Assembly (NCBI GenBank): GCA_031973395.1
Contig: DALYDD010000006.1
Location: 1 to 64,000 of the forward strand
Origin: DALYDD01 sp031973395
Lineage (GTDB): Bacteria; Patescibacteriota; Minisyncoccia; Phycocordibacterales; CAIZLB01
Reading direction: 5' to 3'
DNA: 64,000 nucleotides
The position numbers were made by a program, and so were the translations under genes. How positions within the stretch are numbered: position 1 is the first letter of the stretch; the number at the start of each line of letters is the position of its first letter. The notes under the pieces were generated by a model. It saw only the letters and a list, made by a program, of their open reading frames with translations. It did not search any database and was not told the origin of the DNA. Below are positions 33,460 to 42,572 of the stretch, piece by piece.

Positions 33460-36139
33460 GACACTTTTTATATTTTTTACCGCTTCCGCATGGACAAAGG
33501 TCATTTCTCCCCACTTTTTCCTGGCCACTAACAACTGGTGCAACTCGCACTTCACCCTTTTCGAAATTAATATTTTGTGAAGAAGTAGAGCTTGAAACCG
33601 AACCTGCAATCGCCGCCTTCATAGCGTCTGCTCCGGCAGTTAGATCCGGGCCTTGCAGAACCAATTTACCCTGTCCTGCTACTGATTGATCCGCAGTCAT
33701 CTGATTTCCAATTTCCAGGTTTAGAGATGCGAGTGTTTGAATTGTTTGGAATTTAATAGCAGAATCCATTTCCTTAAATAGTCGATGGCCCTCGCGCTTG
33801 TATTCCACTAGAGGATCGCGTTGACCGTATGCGCGCAAGTTCACACTTCCGCGCAAATGATCCATGGTTTCCAGATGTTCAATCCAGAAAAGATCGATGG
33901 CTTGGATCATGACTGAGCGCAAGATACTGAGAAAAGCTTTTGTATCACCGCTCGCCGTATCCATCTCGGCGCGTTTTGCCTTTAGTTTTTCGGCTAGACC
34001 AGCATCGGTTGCTGCTTCTGTGGCACTGGCCTCAGCACCTGTCGCATCAGCATTTTCCATTGGATTTTGGACGGAGATAGTTGAAGCAAATTGCTCAAGC
34101 TCAGTATAAAAATGTTCGAGATCCTCTGGCTTTCCGATCAAAACCTTTCGGCGATCAGAATACACACGAAGCCGCTGTTGATTCAATACATTATCAAATT
34201 CAAAAACATGCTTTCGCGAGTCGAAATACCAGCCTTCGATTTTGGTTTGAGCGGTTTCAAGACTACGAGAAACCATTTTTGTCTCGATCGGCATATCATC
34301 AGGGATCTTCAACCGATCCATCATATTTTTTACAAAGTTATTTCCAGAGAAGTTTCGCATCAAAAAGTCCTCGAGCGATACATAGAATTGAGTCTCACCA
34401 GGATCCCCCTGTCGGCCCGAACGACCTCTAAGCTGATTATCGATTCGACGAGCTTCATGCCGTTCAGTTCCGAGTACAAATAAACCGCCGAGCGATTTGA
34501 TTTCTTCATACGCTTCCTGTGATCCAGGCGCCCCGCCCAATTTAATATCAACACCTCGACCAGCCATATTTGTAGCGATAGTAACAGCGCCCTTTTTGCC
34601 CGCTTGCGCGATAACCTCACCTTCTTTTTCTGCGAATTCTGGCTTGGCATTCAATAGTTGATGCGGAACACCGGCTTGGCGAAGTAATGCACCTAACTCC
34701 TGACTTTTTTCAATAGAAACAGTACCAACCAAAACAGGCTGACCTTTTTCATGTAATTCTTTGATTCGTTTTGTAGCGGCCTGGAATTTACCAGCTTCTG
34801 TTTTGAAAATGAGATCAGCCTTATCCAGTCGTGCCACAGGTCGATGAGTTGGCACCACAACAACATCAACATCATATACCTTTGTAAATTCCTCAGAACT
34901 TGTTTTACCCGTTCCGGTCATACCCGACAATTTCGGATAGAGCTTGAAATAGTTTTGGAAAGTGATCGATGCTTGTGTGCGCGATTCCTGCTGAATTTTG
35001 ACTCCTTCTTTTGCCTCAATTGCCTGATGCAAACCTTCCGACCAGCGATGCCCTGCCTTGATACGGCCAGTTGCAGGATCGACAATCAGAATTTCATTAT
35101 CCTTTACGATATAGTCGATATCCTTCTTATATATAGCTTTAGCACGAGTAGCATTTTCCAAATGATGCACAAACTTGATACCTCCCTCTGAATAAATATT
35201 AGAAATCCCCAGGACCTGCTCAGCAAAATCAATACCTGCATCAGTCACCGCAATACTTCGATATTTTTCATCGGCAGTATAGTGCACCCCTTCTTCCATA
35301 TTTCGAACTATATCTGCAAAAGTGACATAGAGGCCTTCTGAGTCCGCAGAGGCAGCGGAGATAATAAGAGGAGTTCGGGCTTCATCAATCAAAATAGAGT
35401 CAACTTCATCAACAATGACGAAATTAAATTCCCGTTGTCGCAATCGCTCTGGACTTCGCTCGAGGTTATCACGTAGATAATCAAAACCGAATTCACTATT
35501 CGTTCCATAGGTAATGTCGGCATTATATGCATCTGGTCGATTAACGGGCCGCAAATATTCATATTGAACTTTGAAGGCCCCCGTCTCATCTTCTTTTTGA
35601 TCAACTTTGGCAACCTCTACAGGATTTACGTGAGAAGGGTCATATATGAAGGAAGCGTCACCGTTCACAACACCTACACTTATACCCAATGCATGGTAAA
35701 TCTGACCCATCCAAACAGCATCTCGACGAGAAAGATAGTCATTGACCGTAATAATATGTACACCCTTTCCGGCCAATGCATTCAGATATGCAGCAAGTGT
35801 CGCCATCAAAGTCTTTCCTTCTCCCGTCTTCATTTCCGCAATGGCCCCACTATGGATGACCATTCCTCCAATCAATTGAACATCATAATGTCGCTGACCG
35901 AGAGTTCGTAAAGAAGCCTCACGTACGAGAGCAAAAGCTTCTGGTAAAAGAGTATCAAGCTGTTTTGTATCAGTACACGCGCGGGCTTTATCGCGCAAAG
36001 CCTGACTTCGAGCCTTGAGGCCGGCATCATCTAAGGCCTGAATCTCTGGTTCGAGACTATTTATAGCTGCCACATTTGGGCGAAAGCTTTTGACCACACG
36101 ATCAGAGTGGGATGGGAAGATAGATCCTAATAGAGACAT
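33449..36139 (-). CDS. secA: Preprotein translocase ATPase SecA
   Basis: 896 aa. SecA drives proteins through SecYEG. Seen: Walker A as MKTGEGKTLMATLAAYLNAL (about residue 100), VDEVDSILIDEARTPLIISA (DEAD-like box), MTGTGKTSSEEF, and the NBD2 motifs GTERHEARRIDNQLRGRSGRQGD (written here across separate segments GTERHEARRID and NQLRGRSGRQGDPG). The C-terminal zinc finger CPCGSGKKYKKCHGR, used for SecB and lipid binding, is present. A linker rich in Ala/Thr at 690-720 is unusual. A TGCTAAAAT box lies eight bases before the ATG. Confidence 0.98.
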   Translation of the reverse strand: MSLLGSIFPSHSDRVVKSFRPNVAAINSLEPEIQALDDAGLKARSQALRDKARACTDTKQLDTLLPEAFALVREASLRTLGQRHYDVQLIGGMVIHSGAIAEMKTGEGKTLMATLAAYLNALAGKGVHIITVNDYLSRRDAVWMGQIYHALGISVGVVNGDASFIYDPSHVNPVEVAKVDQKEDETGAFKVQYEYLRPVNRPDAYNADITYGTNSEFGFDYLRDNLERSPERLRQREFNFVIVDEVDSILIDEARTPLIISAASADSEGLYVTFADIVRNMEEGVHYTADEKYRSIAVTDAGIDFAEQVLGISNIYSEGGIKFVHHLENATRAKAIYKKDIDYIVKDNEILIVDPATGRIKAGHRWSEGLHQAIEAKEGVKIQQESRTQASITFQNYFKLYPKLSGMTGTGKTSSEEFTKVYDVDVVVVPTHRPVARLDKADLIFKTEAGKFQAATKRIKELHEKGQPVLVGTVSIEKSQELGALLRQAGVPHQLLNAKPEFAEKEGEVIAQAGKKGAVTIATNMAGRGVDIKLGGAPGSQEAYEEIKSLGGLFVLGTERHEARRIDNQLRGRSGRQGDPGETQFYVSLEDFLMRNFSGNNFVKNMMDRLKIPDDMPIETKMVSRSLETAQTKIEGWYFDSRKHVFEFDNVLNQQRLRVYSDRRKVLIGKPEDLEHFYTELEQFASTISVQNPMENADATGAEASATEAATDAGLAEKLKAKRAEMDTASGDTKAFLSILRSVMIQAIDLFWIEHLETMDHLRGSVNLRAYGQRDPLVEYKREGHRLFKEMDSAIKFQTIQTLASLNLEIGNQMTADQSVAGQGKLVLQGPDLTAGADAMKAAIAGSVSSSTSSQNINFEKGEVRVAPVVSGQEKVGRNDLCPCGSGKKYKKCHGR

Positions 36140-36147
36140 AGGGCGCT

Positions 36148-36153
36148 ATTTTA
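36148..36153 (-). promoter_or_regulatory. Extended -10 box, 8 nt before secA ATG
   Basis: Minus strand TGC-TAAAAT, eight bases (AGCGCCCT), ATG at 36139. Leaderless or nearly so. Confidence 0.45.
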
Positions 36154-36204
36154 GCATTTTTGAGGAAAAGTGGAAGCAAGGGCAAAACACCTGTATTGGA
36201 ATTT

Positions 36205-36327
36205 AAAACTTTATAGAATTTTCAGATACGAGGCGAAAGGGATATTTTCTCGATCAACGTACGCCCAGTACGTCTCACTCTAAAATATCCCTTTCAACGA
36301 AGTAGCTGGAAATTGTATAAAGTTTTT
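36205..36327. repeat. 123-bp imperfect palindrome (MITE-like or structured RNA)
   Basis: The two ends are imperfect reverse complements over about 45 bases (both begin AAAACTTTATA and both reach GAAAGGGATATTTT), and the centre forms a second hairpin ACGTAC-GCCCA-GTACGT. There is no ORF. A non-autonomous mobile element, a REP-like repeat or a structured RNA between secA and the 28-aa ORF would all fit. Only one copy was seen in this window. Confidence 0.7.
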
Positions 36328-36335
36328 CTAAAAAC

Positions 36336-36363
36336 AAAAACCACCCGTGGTGGGATGGTTTTT
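36336..36363 (-). terminator. Terminator after the 28-aa ORF
   Basis: Stem AAAAACCA-CCC/GGG-A-TGGTTTTT with one bulge, T run on both strands. It lies 31 bases after the stop at 36395. Confidence 0.65.
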
Positions 36364-36394
36364 ATCTGAGAAGTTTTAAATTTCTCAAAGAAGA

Positions 36395-36481
36395 TTACGC
36401 TCGCTTTTTCTTCGCAGCAGTTTTCTTCTTTCCTTTCTTTGCTTTAGCTTTCTTAGCTACAGCTTTCTTTTTCTTAGCCAT
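36395..36481 (-). CDS. 28-aa lysine/alanine-rich protein (H1/AlgP-like)
   Basis: The ATG at 36481 opens 28 codons ending TAA: MAKKKKAVAKKAKAKKGK followed by KKTAAKKKRA. About 60% of residues are Lys or Arg and most of the rest are Ala. Such KKA/KKAA repeats match histone H1-like and AlgP-like DNA-binding tails. It is followed by a terminator, which supports expression as a separate unit. It could condense DNA or bind RNA; a random A-rich ORF is less likely because the KK-A pattern is regular and a terminator follows. Confidence 0.6.
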   Translation of the reverse strand: MAKKKKAVAKKAKAKKGKKKTAAKKKRA

Positions 36482-36735
36482 GTGAGTTTAAATGAAAGAG
36501 CTCTTATATTTATAAATTTACATATGCCGACGATGCATCTGTAAATGTAAGTTAATTATCATGCACTTATGACATCATGACAATATTTTTTTGCATTTAA
36601 GTGTGGATAACTTTGTAAGTGTAATTTTTTTATTTTCTGATGATCCTTAACTTGTTAAGTACCGTTGCTTTCTGACACGAGAGTCTGCGCTCACGCTTGG
36701 TGTACTGCCAAAACCTGGTGCAAAATTGATTGCAT
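36482..36735. other. Intergenic region with a DnaA-box-like site and a possible small RNA
   Basis: No ORF of note. TGTGGATAA at 36602-36610 is a perfect DnaA-box (reverse strand TTATCCACA). Downstream is a CTTAAC-TT-GTTAAG palindrome (near 36648), and a GC-richer stretch (about 36665-36725) ends at a bidirectional terminator, so a small + strand RNA is possible. One DnaA box is not enough to call an origin. Confidence 0.35.
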
Positions 36736-36767
36736 AAAAAAACCCGCGATGTGACGCGGGTTTTTTT
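36736..36767. terminator. Bidirectional terminator
   Basis: 13-bp stem AAAAAAACCCGCG/CGCGGGTTTTTTT with a 6-base loop. It terminates the O-antigen ligase gene on the minus strand and could end a + strand small RNA. Confidence 0.85.
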
Positions 36768-36785
36768 AATTTTCTTAGTTATTTC

Positions 36786-39098
36786 TTATTTTATTTTTGC
36801 TTCAGTTTTGATTTGGGCGATTGCTTGATCGATATTTTGCGCGTATTGAGGTGCCAATACTTTCACCTTTTCCAATTCTTTGATAGCAAGCAATGGTTTC
36901 TTTAGCTTTGCATAGAGGCTCGCTAGAGAAGATCGCAAGTCGAGGACCGTCGGGTTTGCTTGTATGGCTTTTTCGAGGAGGGCAATGGCACGAGCACCTT
37001 GGTTTGCATCAACATATGCGGCGACAACATTCCAATTCGATAGATATTCAACCATATTATCTGCAGATAATTTTTCTGCTTCATCGAATTTTCCTGTTTG
37101 AGCAAGTGCCGAGATATACAATTTATTTGCCTCGGCGTTTGTCGGATCAAGATCATGAGACTTCTTTGCGAGCTGCAAATACGCATCTGTGTTTTTGAGC
37201 TGTGCTTGCGTCATGGCATAGAAATTGATAAAAGATAATTTATTTGGAGAAAGCGCAACCATCATTTCTGAGATTCTTGCAGCGTTTTGTATGTCTCCGA
37301 TACGTGCTAAGTAAACAGCGTAGAAGAAATACGGACGCGGGTCTGTCGGAGTCCGCTTCAAAGCTTGGTCGTATTGATCGACAACATATTGGTGCGCTTT
37401 GATTTTGAAATCAGTTGGCTCTGCAGAAGAAAAGATTTCTGATCCCCTATCCGCCAATTGCTCACGCTGCTCTGAATTAGTCATGGTGCCATATGCAATG
37501 GATTGTTGAAGTTTGATGAATCGTTCTTTGGCTGCTATTGCAACAGGTTGTCCTGTCTTAGCATCTTTGACCTGAGTGCGGAGTGATCCGATAACATCGA
37601 GATTGGCGAGAACTGGTTTGATATTGCCAACATACAATATATAGAAGAAGCCGATGATTGCGACCAATGAGACCACGCTTAGAGTCATAGGAGAAAATTC
37701 TACATAACCGGTTTTTGGTTCTTCTAACTCCGGCATCTTTTTGCGAAGCGAATATTGGTGGAGGAAGGCCAGGACAGAGAAGAATAAGACATAGCTAGTC
37801 AGGTTATCGAAGACGAAGAGGTTATGTCCGAGGTAAGCGACAAAGCCGCCAGTAATAATAGCCCTCTCAGACATACTCATGCTGCCAGTCGTATCACCCG
37901 CTTGTTTTGCCTCCTGTTCCTCTCTCCTTTTCCAAATGACATATAAGCTGCCGCCAAATAATGAGAGATAAGAAATGAGTCCGAGGAATCCGGCCTGTGT
38001 GAGCCAGTCCATAAATACATTGTGACTACGATCGAACCATTGCTCTTGATTACTGATAACCGGATCATAATGTTTTGCGAAAACAAGATGGAAATTGTCC
38101 AAGCCCCAACCGAGTACAGGCTTATCTTTTACTCCATCCCAAGCAATGCTCCATAACTGACTTCGTGCTTTTCCTTGAGTGTCTAAAACACCTTTCACAT
38201 CAAATGTGACGAGCTCTGAAAAACGAGAAAGCATGTCTGAGTTTTTTACAAAAGAAGTATTTCGTCCAAGTCCTAAAGCCAATACGAATACAATAGACAA
38301 ACCAATCAAGCTAATTCCAATAATTCGGAGAGCCTTATGTTTTCGATCAAAGATTGCAATGAGAAGGGCTGCAACGAATACACCACCAACCAAGCCAACA
38401 AATGAACCTCGAGTACCGGTATTGAAGAGCACAACGAGGTTAAAGACAGCAATGATCGAATAAACTGTCACGCTCACCCAGGCACCTTCGGTAGGTTTCG
38501 ATACTCGGCGATTCAATCTTCTTATAATAAAGAATAGGGCGATAAAGAAACTGGCCAAAGCATACATTCCTAAATAACTAGAGTTTCCTAAATTTCCGAA
38601 AATTCGATATCCAATACTGTCAGGATTTCCATAAAAATCTGTAAAAGCATCTACCCCCACAATGACACTCATCGCAAGTGAGGCTCTGAAAAACCATTTC
38701 CACCAGCCTTCATGATATTTCATGACAGATCCCGCAATCAAGAAATATGCAAAAAGATGCAAGAACAATATGTACCCCTCCATTCGTTCATAGTTACTCC
38801 AGAAACTGCGGAGCGGATCTGCTGAAACAATAGTCGCCAAACCGAGGATACCTGTGAAAATCGTGGCCATCCACATGACAGGACTCCATCTAGGACGCAC
38901 GCTCTTATCGAAGATTATGTGGAATACATATAATAGAGCCATGACCTCCACGAGGATGCGGAAATAGAAGGCCTTACCTGTTATGAACGGGAAGAAAAAC
39001 GAATCGAACATAACAAATGGCGTGATAACAGCCAAGATAGTAATAAAAGGAATGGCTTGTCCCAAGAACTGGGAGATACTTTTTGATGTTTCTTTCAT
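36786..39098 (-). CDS. O-antigen ligase/polymerase family protein with TPR domain
   Basis: 770 aa. The N-terminal 450 residues contain about 12 membrane segments and the Wzy/WaaL-type loop: NTGTRGSFVGLVGGV and, near 330-350, GWGLDNFHLVF with FDRSHNVFMDWLTQAGFLGL (the His-containing ligase loop). The C-terminal 230 residues are outside the membrane and carry four TPR-like repeats (PRPYFFYAVYLARIGD, MTQAQLKNTDAYLQLAKKSH, GARAIALLEKAIQANPTVLD). It probably ligates or polymerises the glycan made by the adjacent divergent cluster. A TATACT box lies seven bases before the ATG. Confidence 0.88.
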   Translation of the reverse strand: MKETSKSISQFLGQAIPFITILAVITPFVMFDSFFFPFITGKAFYFRILVEVMALLYVFHIIFDKSVRPRWSPVMWMATIFTGILGLATIVSADPLRSFWSNYERMEGYILFLHLFAYFLIAGSVMKYHEGWWKWFFRASLAMSVIVGVDAFTDFYGNPDSIGYRIFGNLGNSSYLGMYALASFFIALFFIIRRLNRRVSKPTEGAWVSVTVYSIIAVFNLVVLFNTGTRGSFVGLVGGVFVAALLIAIFDRKHKALRIIGISLIGLSIVFVLALGLGRNTSFVKNSDMLSRFSELVTFDVKGVLDTQGKARSQLWSIAWDGVKDKPVLGWGLDNFHLVFAKHYDPVISNQEQWFDRSHNVFMDWLTQAGFLGLISYLSLFGGSLYVIWKRREEQEAKQAGDTTGSMSMSERAIITGGFVAYLGHNLFVFDNLTSYVLFFSVLAFLHQYSLRKKMPELEEPKTGYVEFSPMTLSVVSLVAIIGFFYILYVGNIKPVLANLDVIGSLRTQVKDAKTGQPVAIAAKERFIKLQQSIAYGTMTNSEQREQLADRGSEIFSSAEPTDFKIKAHQYVVDQYDQALKRTPTDPRPYFFYAVYLARIGDIQNAARISEMMVALSPNKLSFINFYAMTQAQLKNTDAYLQLAKKSHDLDPTNAEANKLYISALAQTGKFDEAEKLSADNMVEYLSNWNVVAAYVDANQGARAIALLEKAIQANPTVLDLRSSLASLYAKLKKPLLAIKELEKVKVLAPQYAQNIDQAIAQIKTEAKIK

Positions 39099-39105
39099 GG
39101 GTTGA

Positions 39106-39111
39106 AGTATA
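39106..39111 (-). promoter_or_regulatory. -10 box, 7 nt before ATG
   Basis: Minus strand TATACT, seven bases (TCAACCC), ATG at 39098. Leaderless layout. Confidence 0.45.
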
Positions 39112-39192
39112 TCGCTCTATATCGCTTTTTGCCAGACATACATATATAATGTACGCACTTATCTAGTATTTAAAGATTTTTCTAATAAATAT

Positions 39193-40164
39193 ATGCAAAA
39201 AACAGCCCTTGTGTGCGGAGCCGGAGGATTTATCGGTAGCCACCTCGTCAAAAGACTTAAAAATGAAGGATACTGGGTACGAGGCGTAGATCTCAAAAAC
39301 CCAGATTTCGGCGCATCAGTTGCAGATGAATTTGTCATTGGCGACTTGCGAGATCAAAATGTTTGCAAAACAGTTCTCGATCGACCTTTTGATGAAGTTT
39401 ACCAATTGGCCGCTGACATGGGTGGAGCGGGATATATTTTCACTGGTGCACATGATGCTGATGTAATGCACAACTCCGCAACTATCAATTTGAATATCGC
39501 GCATTATGGTCAGCAAGCTGGGATCAAAAAGATTTTCTATTCTTCTTCTGCATGCATGTACCCTGCATACAATCAAGAAGATCCTGAGAATCCAAACTGC
39601 AAAGAAGAAAGTGCCTACCCTGCCGCACCTGATAGTGAATATGGTTGGGAAAAACTTTTCAGCGAAAGAATGTATCTCGCATTTAACAGAAATTATGGTT
39701 TGAATGTACGCATCGCCCGATTCCACAATATTTTTGGTCCGGAAGGAACATGGACAGGAGGAAAGGAAAAAGCTCCTGCAGCCCTTTGCCGAAAAGTAGC
39801 CGAAGCTGCAGAAGGCGGTGAAATCGAAATTTGGGGAGATGGCAAGCAAACTCGCTCGTTCTTATATATAGATGAATGCCTCGAGGGCGTATTGCGCCTC
39901 ATGAGACAAGATGAATTCCTGGGCCCGGTAAATATTGGCTCTGATGAAATGGTTTCTATCAACCAGCTCGCGGAGATGGCCATGGAAATAGCTGGCAAAC
40001 CTCTTTCTATTAAACATATCGATGGCCCACTTGGAGTTCGTGGCAGAAATTCAGACAATACATTGATCAAAGAAAAACTAGGCTGGGCTCCATCACAACC
40101 ACTCAAAGAAGGTTTGGCAAAGACATTTGCTTGGATCAAAGAGCAGGTAGAGAAAAGTAAATAA
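39193..40164 (+). CDS. GDP-mannose 3,5-epimerase-like NAD-dependent epimerase
   Basis: 323 aa. An extended SDR enzyme: the NAD-binding GAGGFIGSHLVKRL is at the start, the catalytic Ser-rich SSSACMYPAYN and the Tyr-Lys pair DSEYGWEKLFSERMY follow, then RFHNIFGPEGTWTGGKEKAPAA. The combination of MGGAGYIFTG, SSACMYP and FHNIFGPEGTWTGG closely matches GDP-mannose 3,5-epimerases, best known from plants, which convert GDP-D-mannose to GDP-L-galactose and GDP-L-gulose. It is the first gene of the + strand glycan cluster. Another nucleotide-sugar epimerase is possible but less likely. Confidence 0.85.
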   Translation: MQKTALVCGAGGFIGSHLVKRLKNEGYWVRGVDLKNPDFGASVADEFVIGDLRDQNVCKTVLDRPFDEVYQLAADMGGAGYIFTGAHDADVMHNSATINLNIAHYGQQAGIKKIFYSSSACMYPAYNQEDPENPNCKEESAYPAAPDSEYGWEKLFSERMYLAFNRNYGLNVRIARFHNIFGPEGTWTGGKEKAPAALCRKVAEAAEGGEIEIWGDGKQTRSFLYIDECLEGVLRLMRQDEFLGPVNIGSDEMVSINQLAEMAMEIAGKPLSIKHIDGPLGVRGRNSDNTLIKEKLGWAPSQPLKEGLAKTFAWIKEQVEKSK

Positions 40165-40199
40165 GAGCAAATAGGGGGAAAATAAAAAAAAGAAATACC

Positions 40200-41534
40200 T
40201 TGAATATCCCTGCTGCAAAAATAAAATCTCGCATCTCGCAAGCCTGGAACCATAAAGGTCTGCGCAAATATTCAGAAAATACATTCTGGTCTATTGCCGC
40301 ACGCTCATTCAATCAAATCATCGCCTTCTTTGTCACGGCGTATGTTATTCGATATCTTGGTCCCGAAAATTACGGACAACTCAGTTATGCAGTGAGCTTT
40401 ATTGGTATTTTTTCTTTTATTGCATACTTGGGTCTAGACTCAATCCTTTATCGCAACCTAATCGAGCGGCCCGACAAGCACGATGTATACCTCGGTACTG
40501 CTTTGCGCATTAGATTGTGGGCAGCGATTGGAGCGAGCGTCGTCGCGATTCTCACTGCCTTTTTGATGGTTGAAGAAAGAGGTATTTCTTTCATACTCAT
40601 CTGCATTCTATCGGTTACATATATCGCACAATCCTGGAACGTCATTGCTACCGAATTTCAATCACATGTAAAACACAAAATCCCGTCGATTATCTCTATC
40701 TTTGTGGCCACATTCTTGAGTATTGGCAAATTAGCAATCATTTATTTTGACAAGGGAATTATTTATTTTGCAGTATTGCTCGCAATCGAACCAATGCTCT
40801 ACAGCATTGCCTATGTATACATAAGAGAAAAAATGTACTCATCAATAAATGAGTGGCGCTTCGAATGGGGTGTAGCCAAGAGCATGCTTCGCGACGCTTG
40901 GCCACTTATCCTTACCACTTCATTTGTTCTTATATATAGTCGCATTGATCAGGTCATCCTCAAACATTTAATCGACACAAGAGCAGTGGGCATATATGAC
41001 TCCGCGATCAAAATTGCTGAAGCCTGGTATACGATTCCAGCCATCATTGTGAGCACATTATTCCCATCACTTATCAATGCTCGAAAAACTGAATTTTCTC
41101 GATACAAAAATAGATTGCTCTGGATCTCTTTATTCCTAATGGGCCTCTCTGCATTCGTTGCAATAATAATTATGATTGCGGCCCCATGGATCATGCGCAT
41201 CTTGTACGGATCTGAGTACATAAGCGGAGTGTCTGTGCTACGTATCTATAGTTGGTCAGGGGTCTGGATCGCACTTAGTTATGTCGCACACCACTATCTT
41301 GTGGCGGAAAATAAAATCAAAATCCTTTTCCTGACTTCTTTTGCAGCCATGGTTTGTAATGTTGTCTTGAATATTTACCTTATCCCCAAGCTTGGTATGG
41401 ATGGTGCAGCATGGGCGACTTTCATTTCTTATATCATTCTCGCCCTTCCTATCCTTCATCTTATTAAGAAAAAAGGATTCAATGAAAACGATCGTCCGAC
41501 AGGGGTCTTGGACGACGAGTTTCCAATGAGTTAA
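40200..41534 (+). CDS. Oligosaccharide flippase (Wzx-like)
   Basis: 444 aa with 12-14 predicted membrane segments. The N-terminal pattern KYSENTFWSIAARSFNQIIA and the AYVIRYLGPENYGQLSYAVS motif are typical of polysaccharide-biosynthesis flippases of the MATE-like fold, and the LTTSFVLIYSRIDQVIL helix 7 motif is present. It should move lipid-linked oligosaccharide across the membrane. The start is a TTG at 40200, with an AGGGGG string about 25 bases upstream that is too far away to serve it well. No in-frame ATG lies close by. It is 35 bases after the epimerase gene. Confidence 0.92.
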   Translation: MNIPAAKIKSRISQAWNHKGLRKYSENTFWSIAARSFNQIIAFFVTAYVIRYLGPENYGQLSYAVSFIGIFSFIAYLGLDSILYRNLIERPDKHDVYLGTALRIRLWAAIGASVVAILTAFLMVEERGISFILICILSVTYIAQSWNVIATEFQSHVKHKIPSIISIFVATFLSIGKLAIIYFDKGIIYFAVLLAIEPMLYSIAYVYIREKMYSSINEWRFEWGVAKSMLRDAWPLILTTSFVLIYSRIDQVILKHLIDTRAVGIYDSAIKIAEAWYTIPAIIVSTLFPSLINARKTEFSRYKNRLLWISLFLMGLSAFVAIIIMIAAPWIMRILYGSEYISGVSVLRIYSWSGVWIALSYVAHHYLVAENKIKILFLTSFAAMVCNVVLNIYLIPKLGMDGAAWATFISYIILALPILHLIKKKGFNENDRPTGVLDDEFPMS

Positions 41535-41609
41535 TCCGCATAATGAGAAGCCAGTGTATATCCAACGTATACGTGGCAAAAATAAAATAATAGATTATAT
41601 TAATAAGTA

Positions 41610-42572
41610 ATGAAGCACACTTTATTCCAAAAGCTAGTACAAAAAGCCAGAGACACCCTGCCACTATCATGGCGACTAAAGATTGCTCCGATCTTCAATC
41701 GGCTTTTTTACTTTTTTAATATCACCATCAAGATACATCGCAAAAAGCCAAAGGTATTATCCATCGACGAGACCATTGACCGCATCATCAAAGAAAAGCT
41801 TTCCGTTATTCGTTTTGGGGATGGAGAAATTTCACTGATGGGCGGCACCACGATCGGCTATCAGACATACACCGAGGAACTCGCCCAGAGACTGAAAGAA
41901 ATATTTCGGACAGACAATCCAGGGCTTCTGATTTGCATTCCAGGTATTTGGGACAAAATGGATTTATTTACACCGACTCTTCATACTTTTTATCTTCACC
42001 ATATCCAAAGAGACTGGTATATCTGGAAAGAATTACTGTCATACACCCAAGTCTATGGTGATACCAATATGACTCGGCACTATTTAGGATATAAAGACCA
42101 TAGCCACACAGGTGAAACATTCAAAAGGTTATTTTCGATTTGGGAAGGCCAGGAAGTGGTTATTATTGAAGGGGAAAAAAGCCGACTTGGTGTTGGAAAT
42201 GATTTATTCGCAAAAACAAAATCTGTGCAGCGATTACTCTGTCCAGCCGAAGATGCTTACTCTAAACATGAATTGATAAAAGCGACCGCGATCGAAAAAA
42301 TCGCAAAAGACAAAATGATCCTCCTTTCCCTTGGACCAGCAGCCAAAGTACTCGCCTATGATCTATTCAAAGCCGGATATCGTGTCCTCGATGTTGGCCA
42401 TATCGATATGGAATATGAGATGTTTTTACGAAAAGAGACAAAACTGACGAAAGTAAAATATAAATACTTCAATGAAATAAATGAGCGGAATCCAGAGGAT
42501 TGTGATGACCCAGTTTACAAAAGCCAAATTTTAGCGACAATATCTGATACAATCTCAAATACAAAAACATAA
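41610..42572 (+). CDS. GT-D fold glycosyltransferase (DUF1792 family)
   Basis: 320 aa. The DUF1792/GT-D signature VIRFGDGEISLMGG (about residue 66) supplies the DxE metal site, followed by RLKEIFRTDNPGLLICIPG. A second conserved block, IEGEKSRLGVGNDLF and RLLCPAEDAY, and LLSLGPAAKVLAYDLFKAGY near 240, match the family. Known members transfer glucose or similar sugars during adhesin or capsule glycosylation. The start lies 75 bases after the flippase. It overlaps the next gene by one base (TAATG). Confidence 0.86.
   Translation: MKHTLFQKLVQKARDTLPLSWRLKIAPIFNRLFYFFNITIKIHRKKPKVLSIDETIDRIIKEKLSVIRFGDGEISLMGGTTIGYQTYTEELAQRLKEIFRTDNPGLLICIPGIWDKMDLFTPTLHTFYLHHIQRDWYIWKELLSYTQVYGDTNMTRHYLGYKDHSHTGETFKRLFSIWEGQEVVIIEGEKSRLGVGNDLFAKTKSVQRLLCPAEDAYSKHELIKATAIEKIAKDKMILLSLGPAAKVLAYDLFKAGYRVLDVGHIDMEYEMFLRKETKLTKVKYKYFNEINERNPEDCDDPVYKSQILATISDTISNTKT

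Noticed and set aside
33460..33609. N-terminal 50 residues of the 85-aa gene after secA
   Set aside because: This part exists only as another frame of secA; the ATG at 33459 gives a normal short overlap.
36482..36735. Replication origin
   Set aside because: Only one perfect DnaA box was found here, dnaA and dnaN are not in the window, and there is no cluster of boxes.
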